Assembly: GCA_903858015.1 (NCBI GenBank)
Contig: CAIOGZ010000042.1
Span: 1-64,000, forward strand
Length of the DNA: 64,000 nucleotides
Direction: 5' to 3'
Source of the DNA: an uncultured cyanobacterium
GTDB lineage: Bacteria > Cyanobacteriota > Cyanobacteriia > PCC-6307 > Cyanobiaceae
This document shows positions 35,849 through 44,209 of this stretch, piece after piece (within the stretch, counting starts at the first letter, position 1; the number at the start of each line of letters is the position of its first letter). Below the pieces are notes generated by a model. It worked only from the letters and a program-made list of their open reading frames with translations, made no database searches and was not told where the DNA came from. The position numbers and the translations under genes were made by a program.

Positions 35849-37173
35849 GGCAGCGGTGCCTGGGGCACCGGCGCGAACTCCGGGTCAGCCGCCGACCCAG
35901 CCGGCCTGGTGTGCTGCCTAAAGGGGATCCAGCGGGCCAGCTGGCGGCGCTTACCCAAGGCCGGAGCCGGCGTCATCCAGAAGATGGCGCGGCGACCATC
36001 GGTCACATAGGGGTCGCCGGTGAAGTTGGTGCGAGGTTGCTCTGGCTTGGAGGCCCCCACACCGCCCACGAAACCGAAACGATCCAAGCCATCGGAGAAG
36101 TACAAATCCTGCAGCAGGTACCAACGGGTTTCATCCACGGCGGGATCGATCTTGTGGGTGGTGATCGTGCGGCGGGTGAGGCGCACCCCGATGTCCCGGC
36201 TGATCTGCCCCACCCACACCGGCTGGCCCGCCAGCGTGACCGGCGCCAACCAGAGCCGCATGTGGTTGCGCTGGTTGACATCACTGCGCCCCTTCTGCAG
36301 GGCCATGTCTTGGCGACGGCCGAACAGGTAGAGGGGCGAAACCGGCGCGTAGCGATAGCTGCTTCCGAGCAGGGCGGAGCGGATCGTGCGCCAAAGGGAT
36401 GTGAAGGTGAGGGTCTGGGTGACGTGCCAGCTGCGGCGGGCCAGGGCGGGAAAAACCGTGTCGCGACTGCCCACAATCACCACATTGAGGGGATCGGCGG
36501 GGGTGCGCTGGTCACCGCCGCGGGCACAACAAGGCACGTCGTGCTCGAGCCAGCGCCGCAGGCCGGCCTCATCGAGGTCCCGCACCTTGGCGGAGGGGTA
36601 GAGCCGATTCCAATTCACTTTCTGGAAATCGGTGGCATGGCCGGGCACCTCGGTGAGGAAGCTGAAATGGCGCAGCTCGGCCCGCTTCGGGCCCGGCGCC
36701 ACCAGCTCGAAACTGGCGAATTTGATTCCCTCATCGAGGTTGGTGAACACGTAACCAGAGACGATCCCGCCGGGCTCGACCACCGATGGCAGGCCAAGCC
36801 GGATCAGCTGGGCATCGAGGCGGCGGTTGCTGCTGGCCATGAACGGCCGGTGCCCGAGCCAGGCCACCTCTAGCGGCGAGTAGTACTCGCTATCGATCGT
36901 GATCGGGGGCAGATACCAGCGGCGCCCCTCCCGGTTCACCACCTTCACCCACACCGGCTGGATGCCGGCACTGGCCACGGCGAAGCCCAGTAGCGAGCGG
37001 GCCTCCTCCGGGGCTAAGGCGGTCATGGTGACGGTCACACCGCCATCGATCCGGCTCTGGCCGCGGCGCAGCAGCGCAGCCTCCGCGAGGGGCTGGGGCT
37101 GGTTCGGGGCACAACCAGCCAGGCCGACCAGAAGCGACAGACCCGCCCAAACTCCGCCCGGCAGGATCCGCAT
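35812..37173 (-). CDS. LssY_C-domain lipoprotein
   Basis: The 453-residue protein starts with a lipoprotein signal (LSLLVGLAGCAPNQ, lipobox LAGC). The body contains DPLNVVIVGSRDTVFPALAR, RRSWHVTQTLTF, VSPLYLFGRRQDMALQK, HMRLWLAPVTLAGQPVWVGQ and KIDPAVDETRWYLLQDL, which I recognise as the LssY C-terminal domain found in membrane and periplasmic proteins of unclear function. The N-terminal 150 residues are beta-rich and unassigned. It is probably anchored on the periplasmic side. Confidence 0.78.
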   Translation of the reverse strand: MRILPGGVWAGLSLLVGLAGCAPNQPQPLAEAALLRRGQSRIDGGVTVTMTALAPEEARSLLGFAVASAGIQPVWVKVVNREGRRWYLPPITIDSEYYSPLEVAWLGHRPFMASSNRRLDAQLIRLGLPSVVEPGGIVSGYVFTNLDEGIKFASFELVAPGPKRAELRHFSFLTEVPGHATDFQKVNWNRLYPSAKVRDLDEAGLRRWLEHDVPCCARGGDQRTPADPLNVVIVGSRDTVFPALARRSWHVTQTLTFTSLWRTIRSALLGSSYRYAPVSPLYLFGRRQDMALQKGRSDVNQRNHMRLWLAPVTLAGQPVWVGQISRDIGVRLTRRTITTHKIDPAVDETRWYLLQDLYFSDGLDRFGFVGGVGASKPEQPRTNFTGDPYVTDGRRAIFWMTPAPALGKRRQLARWIPFRQHTRPAGSAADPEFAPVPQAPLPQVAPLPGAAPP

Positions 37174-37962
37174 CGGCGCTTACCCCCCAGGGCGATCGGG
37201 GCTCAAGTTAAGCCTGCAAGCCTGCACTCACCAGCAGCACGGCCCAGGTGGCCATCGGAAGTGGCTATCGGGAGCAGGAATCGAGAACTGCCATCACGAC
37301 CAGCCCAAGCGAGCCGCCCTAAACAGTGGGCGACCCTAAAAAGTGAGCGATTGCAAAGAGTGCGTCACTCCATAGAGCATGGGGGCAATTTTATAAAGAA
37401 TTGCACTCCATGGAGCCGGGATTTTTTGCAAAACAGGCCGTTCCATAAAAGGCAGTAAGAACAATGCCGGGCTCCCGCCGTCCGGCGAGCGAGTCTCCTT
37501 CTCGCGATTGAAGCTACTGGAGCCCACAGGAAGGCCAGAAGCATTTTTTTTTCGAAGCACCCCCAAAGCAAGACATTCCACAAAGTAGGCTGTTCTGTAA
37601 AGTGGCCCCTCCAAGCGCCCCGCCCCTAGGCAAGGCCCTACCGAGACAGCGAAAGTACGGCAGCGCAACAAATCTCATCAAGCAAAATCATCACAATCGA
37701 GGCTTTCCCGTGTCTCCCTGAAGAATTGGCTACTCGCAAGAATTGACCATTCGCAAGAATGGGCCAATCAAGAGCTCAAACCGTGCCAAAGAATAGGCAG
37801 CCAAGCAAAAGGGAAAGTGAAAGTGAAAGGGAAAGGGAAAGGGAAAGGCAATGACAAAGTTCAGGGCAAAATGCAAATCACTTGTTTGCTCTGAGCAGCG
37901 CTTGGTGTTGGCGGGTCTTGGTCCTGGCAGTGCTTGATCTTGCTGCGCTTGATCTGAGCAGA
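37174..37962. other. Repeat-bearing non-coding stretch
   Basis: This 789-bp interval is clearly AT-richer than its surroundings and has no convincing gene. It carries a small hairpin, GCAATT/AATTGC around 37386-37405. Imperfect 22-bp direct repeats of type CAAANYAGGCYGTTCYRTAAAR are near 37431 and 37580. CTCCATAGAGCATGG and CTCCATGGAG motifs occur close together. At the right end there is a purine-only tandem repeat. It may be a decayed insertion, a structured RNA or a repeat family. Confidence 0.5.
37811..37848 (+). repeat. GGGAAA/GTGAAA purine repeat
   Basis: About six 6-bp units run as GGGAAA, GTGAAA, GTGAAA, GGGAAA, GGGAAA, GGGAAA. It is a polypurine tract on the plus strand with mirror symmetry, able in principle to form triplex DNA. 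Confidence 0.85.
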
Positions 37963-39012
37963 TCACGCCTCAGCTTGGGCCTGGGATCCAGCTGGAGCAG
38001 CCCCAAAGCTGGGCCGCTGCCGCTGGGACTCCGCCAGGGCCTCGGCCAACAACGGCCACTGCTGCCCCTGCACCATGGCTTCGAGTTCGCCGATCGCCTC
38101 GCGGTAGGCGGCCAGCGCCACCAGCAGCGCCTCGCGGTTGCAGCGGGCCATCAACGTACCCAGTTCGGGGTTGCCACCGCCAACCCGGGTGGTGTCGGCA
38201 AAGCCAGTGGAGGCCAGGCTGCGGGCCAGATCGCCCAAGCCCGCCGCAGCGCTACTGCGATCGGCGGCCTGGAGCAGGGCGGCCCCCACCACCACCGGCA
38301 GGTGGGATATCAGCGCCACGGCCTTGTCATGGGCTGCAGCCTCGCAGCTGAACCAGCGGGCCCCCACCAACTCGGCCAAGGCCCTCACCGTCGCCAGGGC
38401 GGCAGGGTTGGTGTCAGCAGTGGGGGTGGCCACCCAGGGCCGGCCCCGAAATAACCCCGCCACCCCCGCCTCCACCCCGGCCAGGGCTGTGCCGGCCATC
38501 GGATGGCCGGCCACGAAGCGACCCACCTGGCCTCGGCGGCCGGCTTGCTCCAGCAACGTCCGCCAGCGAGCCAGCACGGGCTGCTTGACCGAGCCCACAT
38601 CGGTGAGCACGGCGTCCGGCGGCAGGGCCCGCAGCAGGCCAGGGTCGGGATCGAGCAACCGATCCAGGGGCAGGGCCAAGACCAGCAGGCCACACTCCTG
38701 GAGCACCGCAGGATCGGTGCTCACCTGGCTTGCCAGCCGCCGCTGGCGAGCCCGTTCGGCCGTGGCCTGCCGGTGCACCAGGGCCCGCACCTCCAGCCCG
38801 GCCGCCTGCAGGTCGAGGCCGAGCGATCCGCCGATCAGGCCCAGGCCCACGATGCCCACGGGCCGCTGCCTCAAGGCCGCAACGGCCTCGCGCTGGGGCT
38901 GCTCCAGGCTGGCGGGCTGGGGCTGGCTCGGGTGCCAGGAAGGATCCGGCTCTGGCAGCGGGGAAGGTTCAGGCATCGACCAAGACTCAGACATCAACCC
39001 AGGCTGGGGCAT
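37963..39012 (-). CDS. tyrA: Arogenate/prephenate dehydrogenase
   Basis: TyrA makes tyrosine; cyanobacterial enzymes usually use arogenate and NADP. The Rossmann start is VGIVGLGLIGGSLGLDLQAA, followed by DAVLTDVGSVKQPVLARW, GRFVAGHPMAGTALAGVEAG, LFRGRPWVATP and AAHDKAVALISHLPVVVGAA (active-site His). About 40 Pro/Ser-rich residues precede the core. ATG 39012 is the first ATG, while inner starts at 38991 or 38973 are possible. It is divergent from the helicase-like gene. Confidence 0.9.
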   Translation of the reverse strand: MPQPGLMSESWSMPEPSPLPEPDPSWHPSQPQPASLEQPQREAVAALRQRPVGIVGLGLIGGSLGLDLQAAGLEVRALVHRQATAERARQRRLASQVSTDPAVLQECGLLVLALPLDRLLDPDPGLLRALPPDAVLTDVGSVKQPVLARWRTLLEQAGRRGQVGRFVAGHPMAGTALAGVEAGVAGLFRGRPWVATPTADTNPAALATVRALAELVGARWFSCEAAAHDKAVALISHLPVVVGAALLQAADRSSAAAGLGDLARSLASTGFADTTRVGGGNPELGTLMARCNREALLVALAAYREAIGELEAMVQGQQWPLLAEALAESQRQRPSFGAAPAGSQAQAEA

Positions 39013-39301
39013 CAAGTCAGGAAGGGGAGATCAAGCCAGGATCCGCCAACCGCCCCATGGCTGGGCCTGCTGGGGTCGGCATCGGCTGGGTATCGGCTTA
39101 GCGCTGGCTTCGTACTGGCGGGGCGCCCGATTCCCTGCTCAATCACCCAGGCCCCAGTCCCAGGCCGGAACCCAAACCCAAACCGATGCTGGAAGCAAGC
39201 GGCAGCGCCGCCGCCCCACGCCGATGGCGGCAGCTGCCCGGCGCTGGCGCCGTTGGCCTGAGCAGCGGGGGCCAACAGCAGCGCATCCCTACGATCGAGC
39301 C

Positions 39302-40774
39302 ATGCTCGAAGCCAGTGCCCACCTACAACTCAAGGCACTGCTGCAGCGGGAGGGGCTGGAGCGTTGGCCGCACCACCTCACCCTCTGCCGGCTGGTGGGC
39401 CGCAGCCTGCGCCGCTCCGACCACACCCTGATCCGGCTGGCCGCCGGCAGCGATCCCAGCTGGCTGATCAGCCTGCTGGTGCCCCTCAGCCTGGTCGACA
39501 CGCCGGTGGCCCTGGTGGTGGATGGGAGCTTGCGGCAGCGGCTGCTGCAGATCGAATGGCCCCGCTTGCGGGCGGCGGGGTTGGAGCTGCCCTGCTGGGA
39601 AGGCGAACAGCCCCCGCCCGAGCGGCACCTCTGGTTGCTCGACCATCGGCAGCTGCTGCAAGCCTGGGGCCAGGGGCTGCTGGCGGAGCGTCAGCTGGTG
39701 ATTCCCCAGGCGGAGTTGCTGGAGGAGCGGCTGAGGCAGGTGATGGCGCTGCGGATCGAGCCCCACGATTGGGACAGCCTGCGGCGGGCCCTGCCGATGG
39801 CCGCACCCAGCCTGCTCAACCTGCATGGGGTATTGAACCGCAGGCTGCTGGCCCAAGCGCGGCAACCCCAGCATTGCGTCAGCCTGGCCCCGGAGGAGGA
39901 AGCGCCCCTGCGGCAGTTGCTAGCCCTGCTGGCCCCCCTACCGCCGCCGTGGGATCGCTGGTTGCAGGCGTCCGGCCCTGGTTGGACCAGCTGGGCCGCC
40001 GTCGATCCAGCCTTGCTGCACTGGCAGCTGCACCGCCAGCCCCTGGCCCCGCTGGCCGAACTGCCGGCCCTGCTGAGCGGCCGCGGCGCCGTGCTGGTGG
40101 GAGAACTGCCCCGCGGCCGCGCCAGCAGCGAGCGCTGCAGCCAATCCCCGGCACGGCACGAGCAGGTGCTGGGGTTGAGGGCAGCGGTGGTGGTGGACCT
40201 GGGCGACCCACCGCTGGCCGATCCACTGCCGCTCTACTGCCCGCTGCGGCAGCCGCTGCCCAACAGCCCGCAGTTTGGCGAGCACCTGCTCGACCATTGC
40301 CGGCGCTTGGTGCTCGGCCAGGGCGGCATCACGGTGATCCTGATCGACGACACGGCCCTGCGGCTGAACCTGGCCAGCGGATTGGCGGCTGAATTCGGCA
40401 GCCGGGTCAGCCATGCCTGCCCCACGCCGGAACCGAATGGGGTGGTCTGTGCCAGCTGGAGCTGGTGGCTGGATCAGCAGCAGCGACTGCCGCTGCCAGG
40501 CCAGGTGGTGGTTGCCCTGCTGCCGATCGCCAGCCTGGAGGATCCGCTCACCGCCGCCCAGGTGGCCGCCCTGCGCCGCCAAGGCGGCGATTGGTTTCGC
40601 AACCTGCTGCTACCCGAGGCGACCACCCGCCTGCAGCGGGGTGTGGCCAGCCTGCGCCGCAGCGGCGGCAGGCTGGCGGTCCTGGATGGCCGCCTGCGCG
40701 GCCGGGAATGGGGACGCACCTTGCTGGCAGCGCTCGAACCCTGGGTGGCCCTGCCCCGCCTGCTGCCGGACTGA
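39302..40774 (+). CDS. DinG/XPD-like helicase homologue lacking ATPase motifs
   Basis: The 490-residue protein has the order of a DinG/Rad3-type superfamily 2 helicase, but its motifs are degraded. The Walker A position reads RLAAGSDPSWLISLLVPL without GKS/T. The DEAH position reads LWLLDHRQLL. The C-terminal RecA-like domain is better kept: LLDHCRRLVLGQGGITVILI, WFRNLLLPEATTRLQRGVAS and RRSGGRLAVLDGRLRG. It probably cannot hydrolyse ATP and may act as a structural or DNA-binding protein. The open frame extends upstream across tyrA DNA; ATG 39302 is the sensible start. Confidence 0.65.
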   Translation: MLEASAHLQLKALLQREGLERWPHHLTLCRLVGRSLRRSDHTLIRLAAGSDPSWLISLLVPLSLVDTPVALVVDGSLRQRLLQIEWPRLRAAGLELPCWEGEQPPPERHLWLLDHRQLLQAWGQGLLAERQLVIPQAELLEERLRQVMALRIEPHDWDSLRRALPMAAPSLLNLHGVLNRRLLAQARQPQHCVSLAPEEEAPLRQLLALLAPLPPPWDRWLQASGPGWTSWAAVDPALLHWQLHRQPLAPLAELPALLSGRGAVLVGELPRGRASSERCSQSPARHEQVLGLRAAVVVDLGDPPLADPLPLYCPLRQPLPNSPQFGEHLLDHCRRLVLGQGGITVILIDDTALRLNLASGLAAEFGSRVSHACPTPEPNGVVCASWSWWLDQQQRLPLPGQVVVALLPIASLEDPLTAAQVAALRRQGGDWFRNLLLPEATTRLQRGVASLRRSGGRLAVLDGRLRGREWGRTLLAALEPWVALPRLLPD

Positions 40775-40834
40775 GTTTGCCCAGCCATCGCGGCCTGCCC
40801 CCGCCTAGCCTCGGCCCAGCCACTTGATCCGTCG

Positions 40835-41080
40835 ATGGGAGAAGCTAAGCGCCGTGCGGCCCAGGGATTGCCGCCCCGGCCCCGCCCGACCCCCAAAGCC
40901 GCTGCGGACAGCTCACCGCGCCTGGTCAGCTGGCTGCCGTTCAGCCGCCAGCAAGCCGACCGCTTTGTGGCGCTCAGCACCCGGGGGGCCTGGATCGGGA
41001 TCGCTGCCCTGGTGCTGTTCTGGGTCACCGTGCGCTTCATCGGTCCAGCGGCCGGCTGGTGGAATCTGGCCGACGGCTGA
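40835..41080 (+). CDS. DUF2839-family small membrane protein
   Basis: The 81-residue product starts MGEAKRRAAQGLPPRP, the hallmark of the DUF2839 cyanobacterial family, and has one membrane helix (AWIGIAALVLFWVTVRFI). The N-terminus is basic and cytoplasmic. Function unknown. It stands alone, 60 bases after the helicase-like gene. Confidence 0.88.
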   Translation: MGEAKRRAAQGLPPRPRPTPKAAADSSPRLVSWLPFSRQQADRFVALSTRGAWIGIAALVLFWVTVRFIGPAAGWWNLADG

Positions 41081-41180
41081 ACCCCGGCCTAAGAACAACC
41101 CGGTGCGCACCCCCTGACACCCTCCACAAAAACGGAAGAAAACCTTAAGCTGGATTCAATCCCGCCTCGGTTGTCTACCC

Positions 41181-41603
41181 ATGTTTCCGCGTCTTGCCGA
41201 GCAGTACAGAAGCCTGGTCAACGACCTGATCCTGAGTTTGCAGGCCCTGGCCCAGTGCCTCAGTGAGCAGGGGCATGTGGCAACGTGTTATCTCTGCGGC
41301 GAAGAACGGGACCATCAGGGTGCCTCCTTCGTGGCCGATTTGGGCGAAACCCACCTGGTGCGATTTCTGGTTTCAGATTTTGGGATCAGCTGGGTGGAAT
41401 CCCGAGATGGCCACGAATTGGTCAAGCTCGAAGGTGCGGACGCCATCCAGGAACTGCAGCGGGTGGCTGCCGTTCTCCAGGCGAGCGCCCCCCTGGAGCC
41501 AGCCAGCCCGGCCCAGTCGCCAGTTGGCGCCAGCCCCCTGGCCGCCGCCAGCCCCCTAGCCTCGCCGCCCCGGGCACGATCGTTGCGCAACAGCCGAGGC
41601 TGA
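41181..41603 (+). CDS. DUF1815-family protein
   Basis: The first 100 residues are a compact domain: FPRLAEQYRSLVNDLILSLQ, HVATCYLCGEERDHQGASFV, ETHLVRFLVSDFGISWVESR. This is the DUF1815 family restricted to cyanobacteria, function unknown. A CYLC pair could bind metal, but no second pair is seen. The last 40 residues are a Pro/Ala/Ser-rich tail that is longer than usual. It is convergent with recA. Confidence 0.85.
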   Translation: MFPRLAEQYRSLVNDLILSLQALAQCLSEQGHVATCYLCGEERDHQGASFVADLGETHLVRFLVSDFGISWVESRDGHELVKLEGADAIQELQRVAAVLQASAPLEPASPAQSPVGASPLAAASPLASPPRARSLRNSRG

Positions 41604-41639
41604 CCGGGAAAACCCCGCAGCCCCACAGCCTTACCGACG

Positions 41640-41668
41640 GGCGGAGGCAGCGCCCTGCTGCCCCCGCC
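41640..41668. terminator. GC-rich hairpin between DUF1815 and recA
   Basis: GGCGG-A-GGCAGC pairs with GCTGCC-CC-CGCC around GCCCT, in the 70-bp gap between two convergent stops. No T run follows on either strand, so it may act as a weak bidirectional terminator or an RNA 3'-end stabiliser. Confidence 0.4.
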
Positions 41669-41673
41669 TCGGC

Positions 41674-42867
41674 TCAGCCGGCAGCCGTCTCCCCTTCCAG
41701 GTCTTCTTCTGGGCTTGGATCGGCGTCAGCTTCGGTGCCAGCAGCGTCGGCAGCGGCGCGCGTGGCGGCCAGCTTGGCGGCAGCCGCCAGGGGTTTCATC
41801 GAATTAGCCGTGACTTCCAAACCTTCGGTGAGGCGACGGCGGGTGAGCTGCTCGATCACCTCGGCCTGATCGTGGTGCTGCTCCAGCCAGGTGATGGTGT
41901 TATCGCGGCCTTGACCGATGTTGTCACCGTCGTAGCTATACCAGGCCCCCTTGCGCGTGACCACGCCAGTTTCCTCGGCGAGGTCGACCAGGCAACCGAG
42001 GGTGCTGATGCCGCGGCCGAAGAGGATGTCAAATTCGGCGATGCGGAAGGGGGGGGCAACCTTATTCTTTGCCACCTTCACCTTGGCCCGGATGCCGTAT
42101 TCCTCGGTGCCGCGCTTGAGGGTCTGAATCCGACGAATGTCGAGCCTTACCGAGGCGTAGAACTTAAGGGCATTACCACCGGTGGTGGTTTCCGGGTTGC
42201 CATAGGTGACGCCGATCTTCTGACGCAACTGGTTGAGGAAGATCACGGTGCAACCGGATTTGCCGATGTTGCCGGTGATCTTGCGCATCGCCTGGCTCAT
42301 CAGCCGGGCCTGGCTGCCCACGGCGAGGTCCCCCATCTCCCCCTCGATCTCAGCCCGCGGCGTGAGGGCGGCCACCGAGTCGACCACGACGATATCGACG
42401 GCGGCGGAGCGCACCAGTTGATCGACGATCTCCAGGGCCATCTCACCGGTGTCCGGCTGGGAGACCAGCAGATTCTCGATATCCACACCGAGGGCCGCTG
42501 CATAGACAGGATCGAGGGCGTGCTCCGCATCCACGAAGGCGGCCACACCGCCGCGCTTCTGGACTTCGGCGATGGCATGCAGGGTGAGGGTGGTCTTACC
42601 GGAGCTCTCCGGGCCGTAGACCTCCACCACCCGACCCTTGGGATAGCCGCCGCCGAGGGCCAGGTCGAGGGTGAGGGCACCGGTGTTGAACGTCTCGACC
42701 CGCATCCGGGAGGCATCGCCCAGGCGCATGATCGACCCCTTGCCGAAGTTGCGTTCGATCTGGGTGAGCACCAGACCAAGCGCCTTGTCGCGCTCACTGG
42801 CCTTAACGGAACCCGACGCCGGGGCGGCAAGGGAAGAGGAAAGGGCGGCCTTGGATTCAGCAGGCAT
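41674..42867 (-). CDS. recA: Recombinase RecA
   Basis: RecA pairs homologous DNA and triggers LexA self-cleavage. The 397-residue protein has [18 protein letters not shown], Walker [58 protein letters not shown], the loop L2 region [20 protein letters not shown] and [19 protein letters not shown]. The C-terminus carries an Ala-rich and then acidic tail ([14 protein letters not shown]), which in other RecA proteins tunes DNA displacement. A LexA-type palindrome lies 359 bases upstream of the start codon. Confidence 0.98.
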   Translation of the reverse strand: MPAESKAALSSSLAAPASGSVKASERDKALGLVLTQIERNFGKGSIMRLGDASRMRVETFNTGALTLDLALGGGYPKGRVVEVYGPESSGKTTLTLHAIAEVQKRGGVAAFVDAEHALDPVYAAALGVDIENLLVSQPDTGEMALEIVDQLVRSAAVDIVVVDSVAALTPRAEIEGEMGDLAVGSQARLMSQAMRKITGNIGKSGCTVIFLNQLRQKIGVTYGNPETTTGGNALKFYASVRLDIRRIQTLKRGTEEYGIRAKVKVAKNKVAPPFRIAEFDILFGRGISTLGCLVDLAEETGVVTRKGAWYSYDGDNIGQGRDNTITWLEQHHDQAEVIEQLTRRRLTEGLEVTANSMKPLAAAAKLAATRAAADAAGTEADADPSPEEDLEGETAAG

Positions 42868-43225
42868 GGGGGGGGATGGGCGATGGGACAGGCCGCAACA
42901 GCCAACACCGATCGGGTGCTTGGGCCGAAGGGGAAAGCCGTGGGGGATGGCGGGGTGATGGCGCCGTAGGGGATGGCGCTGGAGTGGAGGGCCCGGAGTG
43001 GTGGGCCCGGATTAGTGGGCTGGGCTAGGGAGCGAAAGCAGGCAGGAACCCGCTCGCCCCGGGGCGAAGGGGGGAACTGGCTAGGGCCAGCACCTGGGAA
43101 CCGGCCTAAAAACCGGATCCGCCCCTGGGAGAAGGCCCCGGCGGAAGACCCCGGGCACCGGCCGCCATCCTGCGACCTCTGGGAAACAAGTGCCACCGGC
43201 CGCAACCGGCGCCTGCCTCGTGCAT
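42868..43225 (-). promoter_or_regulatory. Long leader region of recA
   Basis: About 360 bp without a gene separate the recA start from the putative promoter/operator at 43226-43239. The DNA is very GC-rich with G runs on one strand. If transcription starts near the operator, recA mRNA would have an unusually long 5' leader. No small reading frame with a good start was recognised. Confidence 0.4.
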
Positions 43226-43239
43226 AGTACGGGCGTACT
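43224..43239 (-). promoter_or_regulatory. LexA-type operator overlapping a -10-like box upstream of recA
   Basis: AGTACGGGCGTACT (43226-43239) is a perfect palindrome AGTAC-N4-GTACT. It matches the cyanobacterial LexA box as I know it (RGTACNNNDGTWCB) except at one spacer position. Read toward recA, TACTAT at 43229-43224 overlaps it and could be a -10 element. The site lies just after the HAD gene stop and is the only such site I saw in this window. Confidence 0.6.
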
Positions 43240-43247
43240 CTAGCGTG

Positions 43248-44000
43248 TTAGATCCACTGCGCCAGGGGGGCGGCGAAACGGGCCGGATCCAGGGGCTGGA
43301 TGCCCAGGGACTGCAGCCCCTCCCCGTCCCCCTCGGCCAGGTAGCCCCAGAGGGCCAGGAAACAGCGCACGCCATCGAGGCCCGGGGTGGCCCGCACCAG
43401 TTCCAGCGTCGGGCGACGATCCTCCACAAACCACAGCGGGCGCCCCTGGCTGCGCAGCTGCAGCAGCACGGCGGGCTTGCTGCCCTGCTCATGGCCGTAG
43501 ACGGCTGCCGGCACCAGGCCCGCGGCCTCCAGCAGCCGGGCCGCGAAGGCGCCGCCCTTAGTGGTGAGCACCATCCAGGGCACCCGCTCGCGGCCCAGCT
43601 GGCGCAGGCGCTCCTCCACGCCGGGATAGAAACGGTGGAGGGCCAGCCAGGCGGCGGGGTCGGCGGCGAGGGCCTGGCGCCGCACCGCCTCGAGGGCCGC
43701 CTGCAGCTGGGGCGGCCTCCAGCCCCACTGCTGGAGACCGGCGGCCAGGCATCCCTCGTAATCGGCCCGAACGGCGGCCAGATCGAAGCTTGGGCTAGCC
43801 ATCTGGGCAGCCAGCAGCACCATCTCCCAGCCCTGGTGGATGCGGGGGCGCAACCGCGAGAAGGCAAGGGGTGCCTGCTCAGGCAGCGCCAGGGCCGGCT
43901 CCAGCCCCAGGGCCGCCCGGCGCGCCGACCACCAGTACTCGGGCATGCCATCGATCAGCACGCCATCGAAATCGAAGACGAGCAGCGGACCGGACGACAA
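43248..44000 (-). CDS. HAD-superfamily hydrolase
   Basis: The 250-residue protein starts with the HAD motif I LLVFDFDGVLIDGMPEYW (nucleophile Asp), has WMVLTTKGGAFAARLLEAAG (motif II Thr, then Lys) and LWFVEDRRPTLELVRATPGL (acidic motif). A helical cap lies between. Substrate unknown; phosphoglycolate-phosphatase-like by shape. The upstream frame runs through tRNA-Gln, so the start must be after it: TTG 44000 is the only evident candidate. Confidence 0.85.
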   Translation of the reverse strand: MSSGPLLVFDFDGVLIDGMPEYWWSARRAALGLEPALALPEQAPLAFSRLRPRIHQGWEMVLLAAQMASPSFDLAAVRADYEGCLAAGLQQWGWRPPQLQAALEAVRRQALAADPAAWLALHRFYPGVEERLRQLGRERVPWMVLTTKGGAFAARLLEAAGLVPAAVYGHEQGSKPAVLLQLRSQGRPLWFVEDRRPTLELVRATPGLDGVRCFLALWGYLAEGDGEGLQSLGIQPLDPARFAAPLAQWI

Positions 44001-44020
44001 GGCAAAAGAGCCGGTGAAAA

Positions 44021-44092
44021 CTGGGCCGCTAGGATTCGAACCTAGGGATGGCGGGACCAAAACCCGCTGCCTTACCGCTTGGCGACGGCCCA
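44021..44092 (-). tRNA. trnQ: tRNA-Gln (TTG)
   Basis: A 72-nt cloverleaf on the minus strand begins TGGGCCGTCGCCAAGCGG. Acceptor stem is TGGGCCG/CGGCCCA, anticodon loop TTTTGGT (anticodon TTG), T arm CTAGGTTCGAATCCTAG, discriminator G. CCA is not encoded. Confidence 0.95.
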
Positions 44093-44209
44093 TTGGTGGT
44101 GGACGGCGGCCCGGATCAAGATCCGCACCGGCAACCACTGCTGCCGGAGAACCGGCATCCACACAGTTACCCACAGCGGCCGGTCCTTCGTCAACTCGCC
44201 GGCAGCCGC

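Noticed and set aside
37336-37671. 111-codon minus-strand frame in the 37 kb spacer
   Set aside because: No domain-like pattern, no plausible ribosome binding site, and it crosses the hairpin and direct-repeat elements, so it looks like chance.
37730-37966. Minus-strand frame with a Phe/Pro/His repeat
   Set aside because: The FPFPF pattern is only the translation of the GGGAAA polypurine repeat; no support for a gene.
41674-42969. Long plus-strand frame opposite recA
   Set aside because: Shadow of recA caused by high GC at third positions; Gly/His/Asp-rich composition without motifs.
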